This document shows positions 26,165 to 34,863 of a stretch of 41,385 nucleotides of DNA, in pieces. Position numbers and translations under genes: made by a program. The stretch spans positions 1 through 41,385 of the forward strand of contig JBLMZJ010000061.1 in NCBI GenBank assembly GCA_050258735.1. Direction: 5' to 3'. This DNA comes from Syntrophomonas_A sp050258735 (GTDB lineage Bacteria > Bacillota > Syntrophomonadia > Syntrophomonadales > Syntrophomonadaceae). Below the pieces are notes generated by a model. The model was not told the origin of the DNA. It ran no database searches and saw only the letters and a list, made by a program, of their open reading frames with translations. How positions within the stretch are numbered: position 1 is the first letter of the stretch; each line of letters opens with the position of its first letter.

Positions 26165-27070
26165 ATGAAAGTATTGGTGGCGGATGATGACACCATATCC
26201 CGTATGGTCCTGCGCAATCTGCTGATCAAATGGGGCTATGAACCGGTAGAGGCCGTGGATGGACTGCAGGCCTGGGAGATCATGCAGGCCGAGGATTCAC
26301 CGCGTTTAGCTCTGGTCGATTGGATGATGCCGGGAATGGATGGCCCGGATCTATGCCGCCGGCTCCGCCAGTCAAGTCAGATCGACTATCATTATGTAAT
26401 ACTCCTCACCAGCCGCGACAGCAAGAAAGACCTGCTGGATGGCCTGAATGCCGGCGCTGATGACTATATAACCAAACCCTATCTGGCTCAGGAATTGGAG
26501 GTCAGGCTGCGGGTAGGCAAGCGGATCGTCTCCCTGCAGAGATCACTGCAGGAAGCCCTGGAGGTCCAACGCTATCAAGCCCAGCATGATCCCCTGACCG
26601 GTTTGTTGAACCATGGTGAGATCTTACGGATACTGGACCAGGAACTCCAGAGGGCGGATCGCCAGAAGACCCATTTGACGGTGATGATGGGGGATCTGGA
26701 CCACTTTAAAAAGGTAAATGATACCTACGGCCATGTGGCGGGTGACGCGGTTCTGGCCGAAGTCAGCAGCCGCATGAAAAACAACCTCCGTCTTTATGAC
26801 AGTATCGGACGTTACGGCGGAGAGGAATTCCTGCTGGTTTTGCCGGGATGCAGCCGGGATGAGGCGGAACTGATCGCCAACCGCATCATGAGCAGTATCC
26901 GGAACAACCCGGTGGTATTCCACGAGCAGCAGATAGCCGTCACTATAAGCCTGGGTATCGCCTTCAATAACTCTGAAATGTCGGAAAAGACCATTGATAT
27001 CATCCAGGCGGCCGATACCGCCATGTACCAGGCCAAACAGAACGGCCGCAACCGCTTCGAGATGTTGTGA
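26165..27070 (+). CDS. Response regulator with diguanylate cyclase (GGDEF) domain
   Basis: A 301-residue PleD/WspR-like protein that makes cyclic di-GMP from two GTP when phosphorylated. The receiver domain (1-120) has the acidic pair in ADDD, Asp52 in LVDWMMPGMDG and Lys in ITKPY. The GGDEF domain (about 140-301) begins DPLTGLLNHGEI. It has DLDHFKKVNDTYGH and the active-site GGEEF at 218-222. RLYD at 209-212 lies exactly five residues before GGEEF and is the canonical product-inhibition I-site. I chose the ATG at 26165 because GGGAGG lies seven bases upstream. An in-frame ATG at 26138 has no ribosome site and would add nine residues not found in receiver domains. It probably forms an operon with the hybrid kinase. 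Confidence 0.94.
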   Translation: MKVLVADDDTISRMVLRNLLIKWGYEPVEAVDGLQAWEIMQAEDSPRLALVDWMMPGMDGPDLCRRLRQSSQIDYHYVILLTSRDSKKDLLDGLNAGADDYITKPYLAQELEVRLRVGKRIVSLQRSLQEALEVQRYQAQHDPLTGLLNHGEILRILDQELQRADRQKTHLTVMMGDLDHFKKVNDTYGHVAGDAVLAEVSSRMKNNLRLYDSIGRYGGEEFLLVLPGCSRDEAELIANRIMSSIRNNPVVFHEQQIAVTISLGIAFNNSEMSEKTIDIIQAADTAMYQAKQNGRNRFEML

Positions 27071-27139
27071 CTTATTAATAATACAAATCGCTGATCCATG
27101 GCGCCGGTCGTTTAACGCCATCCGCGCTACAACGAGATA

Positions 27140-29422
27140 TCAATTGGCCTGGTTCCTGGTATAGCCGATCAGATCGTATACCTGGCCGCTGTTGCCGGAA
27201 GACCCCGAATAGGAGACCAGTTTACCGGTTTTCTTCACCCAATTCATTATCGCACTGCCTGAAGCACCGCCGCCGGGACCTCCACCCCGGTCATAGCCTC
27301 CGTCCGCCAGTACATAACGCACCTCACCCTTGGCCACCAGTTCCTTAAACCGGGCCAGGCTCATCACCGGCTGGCTGCCCATGAACCCGGAAAGCGAGGC
27401 AACATACACATCAGAATTCAGGGTGATGGTCTCGGCAGTATTGGCCGAGGAGACTACGATCTGGGGTTTTCCATTGACCGGGTGTTTCTTTAGAAACGCG
27501 ATAAGTGCGCTATGATTTTGTGAGTGTTCACCCCGATTTCCCATTCGGATTTTCCTGACCCCATCTAACTGGTCGGATGATGATCCACTCCACAGCTTAT
27601 CAGGCAGCAATTCCAAACCGGCGCCAGGCATAGCTCCATTGACGCCCTGGAACATGGCAGCTGCTGAGCCAGTTCCCGGAACTATCAGCAGACCGACGAC
27701 CGCCAGGGTGGCCAGAGCCCTTTTCACACCGAGCAGCCTGGTGGGCTCGCTGAACGTGTCGCTTCCGCCCCGTCTCTTTTTTATCAAAGCACTTATATTA
27801 AGAGCCATCAACCCGAGGGCCGGTATAAAGGTGACTACAGACAGCAGTCCCATCAGGATCTGGATCATAACGGTGCTGGAACTATAAAAATAGGACAGCA
27901 TCAGTATCTGCACGCTGCCATTGGCCAGCAGGGCCAGGGGAAGCAGCCAGGAGTTCCAGCCGCCCTTTTTGTACATCTCCCACATCGACACCAGCCCGAT
28001 GCCAGCCAGGGCAGCGACCGGAGGGGCCAGCATGGTCAGGTAGTAGGAATGGAACAGCCCGGTATTGTAGCTGAAATAGATGAATATCGGCAGGAACCAC
28101 ATGAACCACAAGGCCAGGGCCTGCTTGCGTTTATTGTCCAGGCTCAGCCGCAGTTTTTCCCGGTAAGCCGCAGCCAGAAATCCAAACAAGGCCAGTGGTA
28201 TGAACCAGACGATCTGATCGGACAACACGTTGTGCTGGAAAAGACGAGTGATACCGGCCGGGGTCTGATTGCCGAAGGTACCTGCCAGGCCGTTTCCGCC
28301 GGGACCACCACCTGGTGCTCCGCCGAAATTGTTGGGCGGACGCATGGCTTCCCCGCCGGGTGGAATGGTCATTCCATTGTCATTAGCAGATTGGGGGAAA
28401 GGCATACCGCCTTGCGGCATTTTCCAATAGCTGCTGTTTTTTTCTGATTGCCGGTCCATATAAGACTGCGCTGTCTGGCCCTGGTTATCAGAAAACATGG
28501 GTGGCTGCGGCCGATTTTGGTATCTTTCAGCAGATGTATCACTGTTATCATCCAACCGCTGGCGGGGGGCACCGCCCCCGCCGGGTCCCGCTCCGGGACT
28601 TCCGTTATTGCTGCTCCCGGTGAAGATGCCGAATATCCCGCCCAGCCTTTCCGTCCCGTTGTGACCGGTAATAAGCTGCATGACGGTATTATTGGTGCTG
28701 CAGCCGACATAAGGCCGCTCGCTGGCGGGAATGGAGTCCACCACCAGGGCCCAGGATAGTGAAACAACTGCCAGGACCATGGTGCCGATCAGGAGATGCC
28801 CGATCCGTTTGGGCAGGGATACGGTATTGGAGAACAGGTACAGGACATATATAGCGGGCAGGATCATATAGGCCTGCAGCATCTTGATGTTAAAACCGAT
28901 GCCGATCAGGATCATTGTGAGGATCAAATATTTCAGGCTGCCTTTCTCGGCGGCGACAGATACGGCCCAGCAGGCTAGAAGCAGGGCGAGCACCAGCAGG
29001 TTATCTACAGTATTGTTTCGGCTGACCGCCACAAAAACCGGGGTTATAGCCAGGCACAGGGCGGAGATGAGACCGGCCCTGGTGCCAAAAGAGCGTTTGA
29101 CGATGAAATAGATCACGATTACGGATGCCACACCCGCTAGGGCCTGGGGCAGCAGGATGCTCCAGCCGGAAAAGCCGAAGATCTTAGCGGACAGGGCCTG
29201 TATCCAGTAACCCAGAGGCGGTTTGTCAACCGATACGAAACCGGCCGGGTCCAGGGCCACAAAAAAGAAATTCTTCCAACTGACCAGCATGCTCTTTACA
29301 CCGGCCGCGTAATACTGGTTGGAATAGCCTTCGATGCCCAGGTTAACAAGATTCAACAACGCCGAAAGCAAAGAGATCAGTGCCAGGGCGATCTTTTCCC
29401 GCGCGGATTTCAACATTTCCAT
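27140..29422 (-). CDS. PMT-family (ArnT/YkcB-like) membrane glycosyltransferase
   Basis: A 760-residue integral membrane protein of the dolichyl-phosphate-mannose/lipid-linked sugar transferase superfamily (GT39/GT83-like). It resembles B. subtilis YkcB and YycA. The first outer loop has SVDKPPLGYW (about 64-73) with the catalytic-type Asp, followed by many membrane helices. Residues about 268-391 form a long Gly/Pro/Asn/Gln-rich hydrophilic loop (PGAGPGGGG, APGGGPGGNG). A soluble C-terminal domain ends GGGPGGGASG...VYDLIGY. It should transfer a sugar from a polyprenyl-phosphate donor to an extracytoplasmic acceptor, which I cannot name. YkcB-type genes often sit beside a GT2 (YkcC-like) gene that makes the lipid-linked donor; none is present here. 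The ATG at 29422 has AGGAGAGG upstream. It follows tlp on the same strand. Confidence 0.88.
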   Translation of the reverse strand: MEMLKSAREKIALALISLLSALLNLVNLGIEGYSNQYYAAGVKSMLVSWKNFFFVALDPAGFVSVDKPPLGYWIQALSAKIFGFSGWSILLPQALAGVASVIVIYFIVKRSFGTRAGLISALCLAITPVFVAVSRNNTVDNLLVLALLLACWAVSVAAEKGSLKYLILTMILIGIGFNIKMLQAYMILPAIYVLYLFSNTVSLPKRIGHLLIGTMVLAVVSLSWALVVDSIPASERPYVGCSTNNTVMQLITGHNGTERLGGIFGIFTGSSNNGSPGAGPGGGGAPRQRLDDNSDTSAERYQNRPQPPMFSDNQGQTAQSYMDRQSEKNSSYWKMPQGGMPFPQSANDNGMTIPPGGEAMRPPNNFGGAPGGGPGGNGLAGTFGNQTPAGITRLFQHNVLSDQIVWFIPLALFGFLAAAYREKLRLSLDNKRKQALALWFMWFLPIFIYFSYNTGLFHSYYLTMLAPPVAALAGIGLVSMWEMYKKGGWNSWLLPLALLANGSVQILMLSYFYSSSTVMIQILMGLLSVVTFIPALGLMALNISALIKKRRGGSDTFSEPTRLLGVKRALATLAVVGLLIVPGTGSAAAMFQGVNGAMPGAGLELLPDKLWSGSSSDQLDGVRKIRMGNRGEHSQNHSALIAFLKKHPVNGKPQIVVSSANTAETITLNSDVYVASLSGFMGSQPVMSLARFKELVAKGEVRYVLADGGYDRGGGPGGGASGSAIMNWVKKTGKLVSYSGSSGNSGQVYDLIGYTRNQAN

Positions 29423-29547
29423 AGGTTCCTCTCCTTGTCATCAACAAACTGAAAGACATCTTAAACCTAATTTTAAGGAACGATGCTGAAAGTTTGCTTA
29501 GAGTTCACTTATAAATCTCTGAAAACAAGAAGAGGAAGTGAATGCAA

Positions 29548-29772
29548 TTAGTCTTGCTGCCTGTCGAGTGCTTCGTCCTGAATCTCCTGGCGCATGCTGT
29601 CAAGGGCCTTAACCCGCCGCTGATTCTTTTTTTCCAGGTCGATCCGGGTCTGCAGGTTATCAGTAACGGCAATCATATCCTTGGTTTCTTCAATGTTCTG
29701 AACGGTGTCATCAATATGCTGCTGGATATGCTCAACATTATCACGACGGTCATCTGGCTTGTGCTCTCTCAT
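29548..29772 (-). CDS. tlp: Small acid-soluble spore protein Tlp
   Basis: A 74-residue, highly charged, helical protein with no cysteine. KPDDRRDNVEHIQQHID near the N-terminus, QNIEETKDMIA in the middle, and LEKKNQRR...MRQEIQDEALDRQ near the C-terminus closely follow the Tlp family of minor spore proteins known from Bacillus and Clostridium. It is expected to be made in the forespore under late sigma factors and to accumulate in the spore core. I could not find a clear sigma-G promoter. The ATG at 29772 has a strong AGGAGG upstream. A competing plus-strand frame (29542-29787) is its shadow. It is the clearest sign that the organism sporulates. Confidence 0.93.
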   Translation of the reverse strand: MREHKPDDRRDNVEHIQQHIDDTVQNIEETKDMIAVTDNLQTRIDLEKKNQRRVKALDSMRQEIQDEALDRQQD

Positions 29773-29878
29773 ACTGCTACCTCCTAAATAAGATTCTATA
29801 TTTTTTGAAGAAAGCTCCCGGCTTATGCGCTGCCTGAGCTTTTCGTACGGCTGACAAAATTGGTTGGCATAAATAATA

Positions 29879-29900
29879 ATCCAATTGGATGTTGTATAAT
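29879..29900 (+). promoter_or_regulatory. Promoter/operator region of the aminotransferase gene
   Basis: ATCCAATTGGAT (29879-29890) is a perfect 12-bp palindrome directly before a consensus -10, TATAAT (29895-29900). No good -35 lies at the proper distance, and the palindrome occupies part of that region. This is what one expects of a promoter that needs an activator or is repressed by a bound dimer. The MocR-type regulator encoded downstream is a candidate (inference). Confidence 0.5.
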
Positions 29901-29953
29901 GGAATGGATGGTCATATACTTCCCATTAATAATCCAAAAGGGGAGGGGAAAAT

Positions 29954-31138
29954 ATGACTTATGAATTTGCAGAAAGAGTAAGTAAGATCAGGAGCTCGGC
30001 TATTCGGGATATGCTGAAGATCACCGAGATGCCGGAAGTGATATCGCTGGCCGGAGGGTTGCCGGCAGAAGAACTGTTTCCAACATCAGATATAAAAGCG
30101 GCAGTGAACTATGTCCTGCAGGCTGAAAGTGCGGCATCACTTCAATATGGACCAACTGAGGGTTATTTGCCTTTACGAAAACAGATAGCTTCCATAATGA
30201 ATGAAAGAGGAGTGTACTGCTCTGCTGACGAAATACTTGTCACCAATGGATCCCAGCAATCACTCGACCTGCTGGGCAGGGTTTTCCTAAACCAGGGTGA
30301 TGTAGTATTGATGGAGAACCCCACCTATTTGGCAGCGATCCAGGCCTTTGAGGCCTTCGAGCCGCGCCTGGCAGCAGTACCTACCGACGAGCAGGGGATG
30401 TTGCCGGAGGCCTTGGAAAAAGCTATCATAGAAAAACAACCCAAGTTGGTATACCTGGTGCCGACTTTTCAAAACCCCACCGGCCGCACCATGAATCTCG
30501 AACGGCGGTCAGCGGTAGCCAGGATCTTGCGGCAGCATCAGGTATTACTGGTCGAGGATGATCCCTATTCCGCCCTGCGCTTCGAGGGAGATGAACTGCC
30601 AAGCATCAAAAGCATGGAGAACGACTGGGTGATCTACCTTTCTACCTTCTCCAAGACGGTGGCACCGGGTTTCCGAGTAGGTTGGATGGTGGGGGACCGG
30701 AGGGTAATAAGCAATGTGGCAAAGTGCAAGCAGGGGGCTGATCTGCATACCAACAGCTTGGTCCAGCATATATTGGTCCGTTACCTTCAGGAGGCCGACA
30801 CCCCAGCCCACATCGACCGGATCCGGGCAGAGTATAAACGGCGCAAGGACGCCATGCTGGAGGCACTGGCTCGGGAGTTCCCTCCTGAAGTCAGCTGGTC
30901 ACTGCCGGAAGGAGGTATGTTCCTCTGGCTGCAGCTGCCGGAAGGCCTGGATACGGAACTCCTCCTGACGGAAGCCGTAGCCCAGAAAGTGGCCTTCGTG
31001 CCCGGTAAGCCGTTTTTTGTCGGGGGGGGCGGGGAGAATACCATGCGCCTGAATTATTCGAATTCCAGCCCCGGACTGATCAATGAGGCTATACGCCGGC
31101 TGGCCCGTCTTATCAGACCGCACCTGGATGTTGCATAA
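29954..31138 (+). CDS. PLP-dependent aminotransferase (2-aminoadipate aminotransferase type)
   Basis: A 394-residue fold-type I aminotransferase of class I/II, closest in motifs to LysN-like 2-aminoadipate/aromatic aminotransferases. The N-terminus has ISLAGGLPAEELFP. LQYGPTEGYLPLRKQIA and VTNGSQQSLDLLGRVFLNQGD are typical of the group. The cofactor region shows VPTFQNPTGRTM, EDDPYSALRF and the Schiff-base lysine in YLSTFSKTVAPGFRVGW. The C-terminal Arg that binds the substrate carboxylate lies in NTMRLNYSN. The ATG has GGGGAGGGG upstream. The next gene, 100 bp downstream, encodes a MocR regulator whose C-terminal domain is related to this protein. The true amino-acid substrate cannot be told from sequence. 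Confidence 0.92.
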   Translation: MTYEFAERVSKIRSSAIRDMLKITEMPEVISLAGGLPAEELFPTSDIKAAVNYVLQAESAASLQYGPTEGYLPLRKQIASIMNERGVYCSADEILVTNGSQQSLDLLGRVFLNQGDVVLMENPTYLAAIQAFEAFEPRLAAVPTDEQGMLPEALEKAIIEKQPKLVYLVPTFQNPTGRTMNLERRSAVARILRQHQVLLVEDDPYSALRFEGDELPSIKSMENDWVIYLSTFSKTVAPGFRVGWMVGDRRVISNVAKCKQGADLHTNSLVQHILVRYLQEADTPAHIDRIRAEYKRRKDAMLEALAREFPPEVSWSLPEGGMFLWLQLPEGLDTELLLTEAVAQKVAFVPGKPFFVGGGGENTMRLNYSNSSPGLINEAIRRLARLIRPHLDVA

Positions 31139-31238
31139 AGCAGGAGAATGAGAGAGACGGTAATAGACGCAGATTATATAGGATCATAAAAACTTCGTGA
31201 GGCGCTTGCCGCCTATGCTATAAATAAGGGGAATTGTT

Positions 31239-32762
31239 ATGAATATTGTTCTGGATAGAAGCAGTAGGATCCCACTCTACCTGCAGATAAGGAACTCGTT
31301 GCGGGAGATGATCATGACCGGCGGTCTGGTGCCTGGTTATCGCCTGCCGCCGGAGCGAAAGCTGGCGGTGACTCTGGGCGTCAACCGCAGCACAGTGGTA
31401 AAGGCCTATGAGGAATTGGCCGCGGACGGGCTTATCGAATCTTATGTCGGCAGAGGCACGGTCGTAGCCAATAACGACGGGGCCGGGCCATCTAATATGA
31501 TCGGGCTGCCGCCTCTGCGCTGGACCCACCTGTTCAATCGGGAATCAGCTCGCACCACTGATCCCCTGATCAATGATCTGCTCTCGCAGTTGGGGCGTGA
31601 TGATATGATAAATCTGGCCGCCGGGGCACCGGCGCCGGAATTATACCCGACCAAGGATGTAACGGGGATAACTGCAGATATTATGGCTGCTTCCGGGCAG
31701 CAGATGCTGGAATACTCATCTCCGCAGGGACTGATCTCCCTGCGCAGCTGCCTCGCCAGACATATGCGCGAGCGGGGTATCTCCATTAGCCCGGATGATA
31801 TCATGGTGACCAGCGGGTCCCAGCAAGGGCTGGAACTGGCGGCCCGCATCATGCTGGAACCGGGTGACAATGTGCTGGTCGAGGAGCCGTCCTATCCGGG
31901 AGCCCTGCAGGTCTTTCGGGCTGCAGGCGCGAGGCTGGTCGGTGTGCCCCGTGATGGCAGCGGCATCCGCCTGGAGATCCTCGAACAGGCCATGATCCGC
32001 TACCGGCCCAAGCTCTTTTACATCATGCCGACCTTTCAGAACCCGGCCGGACTGAATATGGATGAGCCTCAGCGCCGGGCGCTGCTGGAGACAGCTTATC
32101 GCTGTCATGTACCTGTGATCGAAGATGATGCCTATAGCGAGATCTATTTTGATAAAGCCCCGGTGCCGACCCTGGCCGCCCTGGACCGCTACGGTCTGGT
32201 GCTCTATCTGTCCACCTTCTCCAAGATACTGTTCCCGGGTATGCGAGTAGCATGGGCACTTGGACCGGCCGAGGTCATCCGGCAGATGATACTGGCCCGG
32301 CAGTTGGATGATATCCATACCGGCACCCTGGCCCAGGAAATAGCGGCGGTGTATTCCCAGCGCGGGCTGCTCTTGGAACATCTCGTTACAATACGCAGGG
32401 AATATAAAAGACGCCGGGATGTCATGCTGACAGCCCTCGAGGAATTTGCCCCGGCCGGGATGTTGTGGGACAAACCCCAGGGTGGGTTCTATGTGTGGTG
32501 CCGGCTGCCGGCCGGTGTGACCGGTGAGCACCTGCTTTCGGCCTGTCAGAGTTCCCGGGTGGGGTTCATACCCGGTTCGGCTTTTTATGCGGATGCCGGC
32601 GGCAGGGATCATATACGCCTGAGCTTCTCGCGTTGTGGCGTTGACGACATTCGTATCGGAATAGAAAGGATCTGCCGTGCGGTCCGGCAGTTGAGCAAAG
32701 AAACCCTGGAACCGCATAAACGAGGCAAAGGGGAGGACATGGCCCCGCTGGCCCTGCTGTAA
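31239..32762 (+). CDS. MocR/PdxR-type regulator (GntR HTH fused to aminotransferase domain)
   Basis: A 507-residue transcription factor. Residues about 5-75 are a GntR winged helix (IPLYLQIRNSLREMIMTGGL, LPPERKLAVTLGVNRSTVVKAYEELAADGLIES). A linker of about 40 residues follows. Residues about 120-490 are an aminotransferase class I/II domain that binds PLP as effector, with VTSGSQQGLELA, MPTFQNPAGLNM, EDDAYSEIYF and the PLP lysine in YLSTFSKILFPGMRVAW. The PLP-binding residues are intact. Such proteins usually control genes of PLP, amino-acid or GABA metabolism, often next door. The aminotransferase gene directly upstream is the obvious candidate target. The ATG has AAGGGGAA upstream. Confidence 0.93.
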   Translation: MNIVLDRSSRIPLYLQIRNSLREMIMTGGLVPGYRLPPERKLAVTLGVNRSTVVKAYEELAADGLIESYVGRGTVVANNDGAGPSNMIGLPPLRWTHLFNRESARTTDPLINDLLSQLGRDDMINLAAGAPAPELYPTKDVTGITADIMAASGQQMLEYSSPQGLISLRSCLARHMRERGISISPDDIMVTSGSQQGLELAARIMLEPGDNVLVEEPSYPGALQVFRAAGARLVGVPRDGSGIRLEILEQAMIRYRPKLFYIMPTFQNPAGLNMDEPQRRALLETAYRCHVPVIEDDAYSEIYFDKAPVPTLAALDRYGLVLYLSTFSKILFPGMRVAWALGPAEVIRQMILARQLDDIHTGTLAQEIAAVYSQRGLLLEHLVTIRREYKRRRDVMLTALEEFAPAGMLWDKPQGGFYVWCRLPAGVTGEHLLSACQSSRVGFIPGSAFYADAGGRDHIRLSFSRCGVDDIRIGIERICRAVRQLSKETLEPHKRGKGEDMAPLALL

Positions 32763-32822
32763 TAGGGCTGGGGAGTTCCTGCCGTCTGGTATAATGGTGA
32801 AGGATAAATGGAGGTAAAGGGA

Positions 32823-33743
32823 ATGGAAGCCGGTCAGTACAGTCAAACCGCATTGAGGGCAGCCTGCTATCGAGCGTATCATGTTTTGCACGATGAACCG
32901 TTAATTTTTGATGACATACTGGCACCCAGCTTTCTGACTAGCGGGGAAATTGCCCGTCATGAAAGCGATATGGTGGCCGGTTTTCGGGCGGCGGCTCCAG
33001 ACTATGCCGCCTCCTTTCCAAATAATGATGCTATATTAGCGTTTATGATGCAGGCCATGGCAGCTCCTGCACTGACCCTAAGCCGGGCCCGATATGCTGA
33101 AGATTGGCTAACGGAGGCTATCCAGGGCGGGGTAGGGCAGTATGTTATCCTGGGGGCGGGATTGGACACCTTTGCTTTTCGTCACCCTGAATTATTAGAG
33201 AACATCAAGGTTTTTGAGATCGATCATCCTGATACCCAGGCTTTCAAGCGGGAACGGCTGAAGGGTTTGCAGTGGAACTACCCGTCGGGACTTGAAATGG
33301 TGCCCCTGGATTTCAATCAGGGAAGCCTGGCCCAGGCCCTCACGGCTTCCTCTTACGACCCGCTGCAGCCGGCCTGTTTCAGCTGGCTAGGGGTCAGTTA
33401 TTACCTGAGCCGTTCAACTATACTGGATACCCTTTCCTCGATCGCTGGCCTGGCGGCTGCTGGCAGCAGTATTTTATTCGATTATCTGGATGCCGATGCC
33501 TTTGACCCGGGAAAAGCTGCCCAGCGGGTACAGGTGTTGCTGATGATGGCCCGGGGGGTCGGAGAAACCATGCTGGCCGGATTTGAACCGGGCGATCTGG
33601 CGGGTGAAGTAGCCAGGCTCGGTCTTACTGTAAAAGAAGACTTGGCACCGGCAGATATTCAGGCACGTTATTTTGCCGCCCGCCAAGATAAGTATTATGC
33701 CTGCGAACACGCCCATCTGGTCTGCCTGATAAAAAAAGACTGA
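32823..33743 (+). CDS. SAM-dependent methyltransferase, leucine carboxyl methyltransferase-like
   Basis: A 306-residue class I methyltransferase. YVILGAGLDTFAFR (about 117-130 of this start) is the SAM-binding motif I and is characteristic of the LCM/TIGR00027 group. VFEIDHPDTQAFKRERL is motif II. An N-terminal SQTALRAACYRAYH segment replaces the usual SRTA..RA.. opening of the group. The substrate is unknown; characterised relatives methylate carboxyl groups of proteins or small acids. I chose the ATG at 32823 because GGAGG (32810-32814) lies eight bases upstream. The earlier ATG at 32808 overlaps that site. A TATAAT lies about 30 bp upstream (near 32791), so it may have its own promoter. 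Confidence 0.85.
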   Translation: MEAGQYSQTALRAACYRAYHVLHDEPLIFDDILAPSFLTSGEIARHESDMVAGFRAAAPDYAASFPNNDAILAFMMQAMAAPALTLSRARYAEDWLTEAIQGGVGQYVILGAGLDTFAFRHPELLENIKVFEIDHPDTQAFKRERLKGLQWNYPSGLEMVPLDFNQGSLAQALTASSYDPLQPACFSWLGVSYYLSRSTILDTLSSIAGLAAAGSSILFDYLDADAFDPGKAAQRVQVLLMMARGVGETMLAGFEPGDLAGEVARLGLTVKEDLAPADIQARYFAARQDKYYACEHAHLVCLIKKD

Positions 33744-33879
33744 TCCGGTCAGTCAAACGCAATGATATACCTGTGGCGGTATTATCCGCCATTATCCGCT
33801 CGGTTATAATAGACCTACCTGGGGGGAACCGGTGGGGCTTTGCCGGTTTCTTCTGAGATGGTTGGGGGGAGAACTGACC

Positions 33880-34764
33880 ATGCATAAAACCGGCACATGG
33901 AAGGCAGTAGGGGCACTGGTCCTTACTATTATTTTTTTCAGCACCTTCGAAGTGGTCTCCAAGAAGATAACCTACAGTATAGAACCCATGCAGATCAACT
34001 ATCTGCGTTTCCTGCTGGGAGGATTGATCCTGCTGCCGCTGGCCCTGGCCGATCAACGTAAGCGTTCGGTGCATTTGCATGCCGGGCATTTTAAGAACTT
34101 GTTCTGGCTGGGATTCTTGAATGTGACCCTGTGTCTGTCGGTCTTTCAGATCAGCATCAAATATATCCCGGCATCCACTGCCGCGGTGATCTTCTGCACA
34201 AATCCGATATTTGTGCATATATTCGAGGCCTGGAGGGGGCGCCATCGTTTCAGCCTGTATCAGGTAATGGGTCTGATCTCTGCGGCGGCCGGGCTTTTTG
34301 CTGTAGCCTTCCATGAAGTGATGATGGGCTCAGGCTCCTGGCTGGGGACCGGATTGGCCATGTTTTCAGCGGTCACTTACGGACTCTTTATAGTGCAGGC
34401 CCGCCAGGCTACACAGGACCTGGGCAGTTTAACCGTCAACAGTTTCTCTTTTATATTGGGCGCGCTGGCCTGCATACCGGCCCTGCTCTATTTCGGCATC
34501 CCGCTCCTGACCTTCGATTACCGGGTCTGGCCCTGGCTGGCCTATCTGACCATTATACTTACCAGTTTGGCCTATTACCTGTTCCTTTATGGACTGGAGC
34601 ATCTCCCGCCCGGAGCAGGTTCACTCATATTCTTCGTAAAACCAGTCCTCGCTACTGCCCTGGCTGCCTATTTGCTGCACGAGAGCATCAGCACCTTATT
34701 TTTGACCGGAACCCTGGTGATTATCATCGGCCTATGGCTGTATACCCGGCAATCGGCTGCATAG
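33880..34764 (+). CDS. EamA-family (drug/metabolite) transporter
   Basis: A 294-residue permease with ten predicted membrane helices in two EamA repeats. The first is about residues 10-135 (STFEVVSKKITYSIEPMQINYLRFLLGGLILLPLAL, IPASTAAVIFCTNPIFVHIFE). The second is about 150-290 (GTGLAMFSAVTYGLFIV, LTSLAYYLFLYGLEHLPPGAGSLIFFVKPVLATALAAYLLHE). It probably exports a small metabolite, perhaps an amino acid. The ATG at 33880 has GGGGGGAGA seven bases upstream. An in-frame start 16 codons earlier (33832) lacks a ribosome site and would add a non-membrane prefix. TATAAT at 33805-33810 is a likely -10. A helpful link with the aminotransferase/MocR genes is possible but unproven. Confidence 0.88.
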   Translation: MHKTGTWKAVGALVLTIIFFSTFEVVSKKITYSIEPMQINYLRFLLGGLILLPLALADQRKRSVHLHAGHFKNLFWLGFLNVTLCLSVFQISIKYIPASTAAVIFCTNPIFVHIFEAWRGRHRFSLYQVMGLISAAAGLFAVAFHEVMMGSGSWLGTGLAMFSAVTYGLFIVQARQATQDLGSLTVNSFSFILGALACIPALLYFGIPLLTFDYRVWPWLAYLTIILTSLAYYLFLYGLEHLPPGAGSLIFFVKPVLATALAAYLLHESISTLFLTGTLVIIIGLWLYTRQSAA

Positions 34765-34863
34765 CCAAAGAGCCCTGACAAAAATTGCCGGCCGTTCCCG
34801 GATTGAAAGGTTATATTATCGGCAGCGTATTTAAAGATAAGAAAAAACAGTGGGGTGGCTTCT

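Noticed and set aside
31716..32891. 391-codon minus-strand open frame across the MocR gene
   Set aside because: Antisense shadow of a gene with clear GntR and aminotransferase motifs. The long frame comes from GC-rich codon bias.
34855..34863. GTG start for the SLH protein
   Set aside because: The ATG at 34864 has GGGGTGG upstream and gives a cleaner signal peptide. The GTG has no ribosome site.
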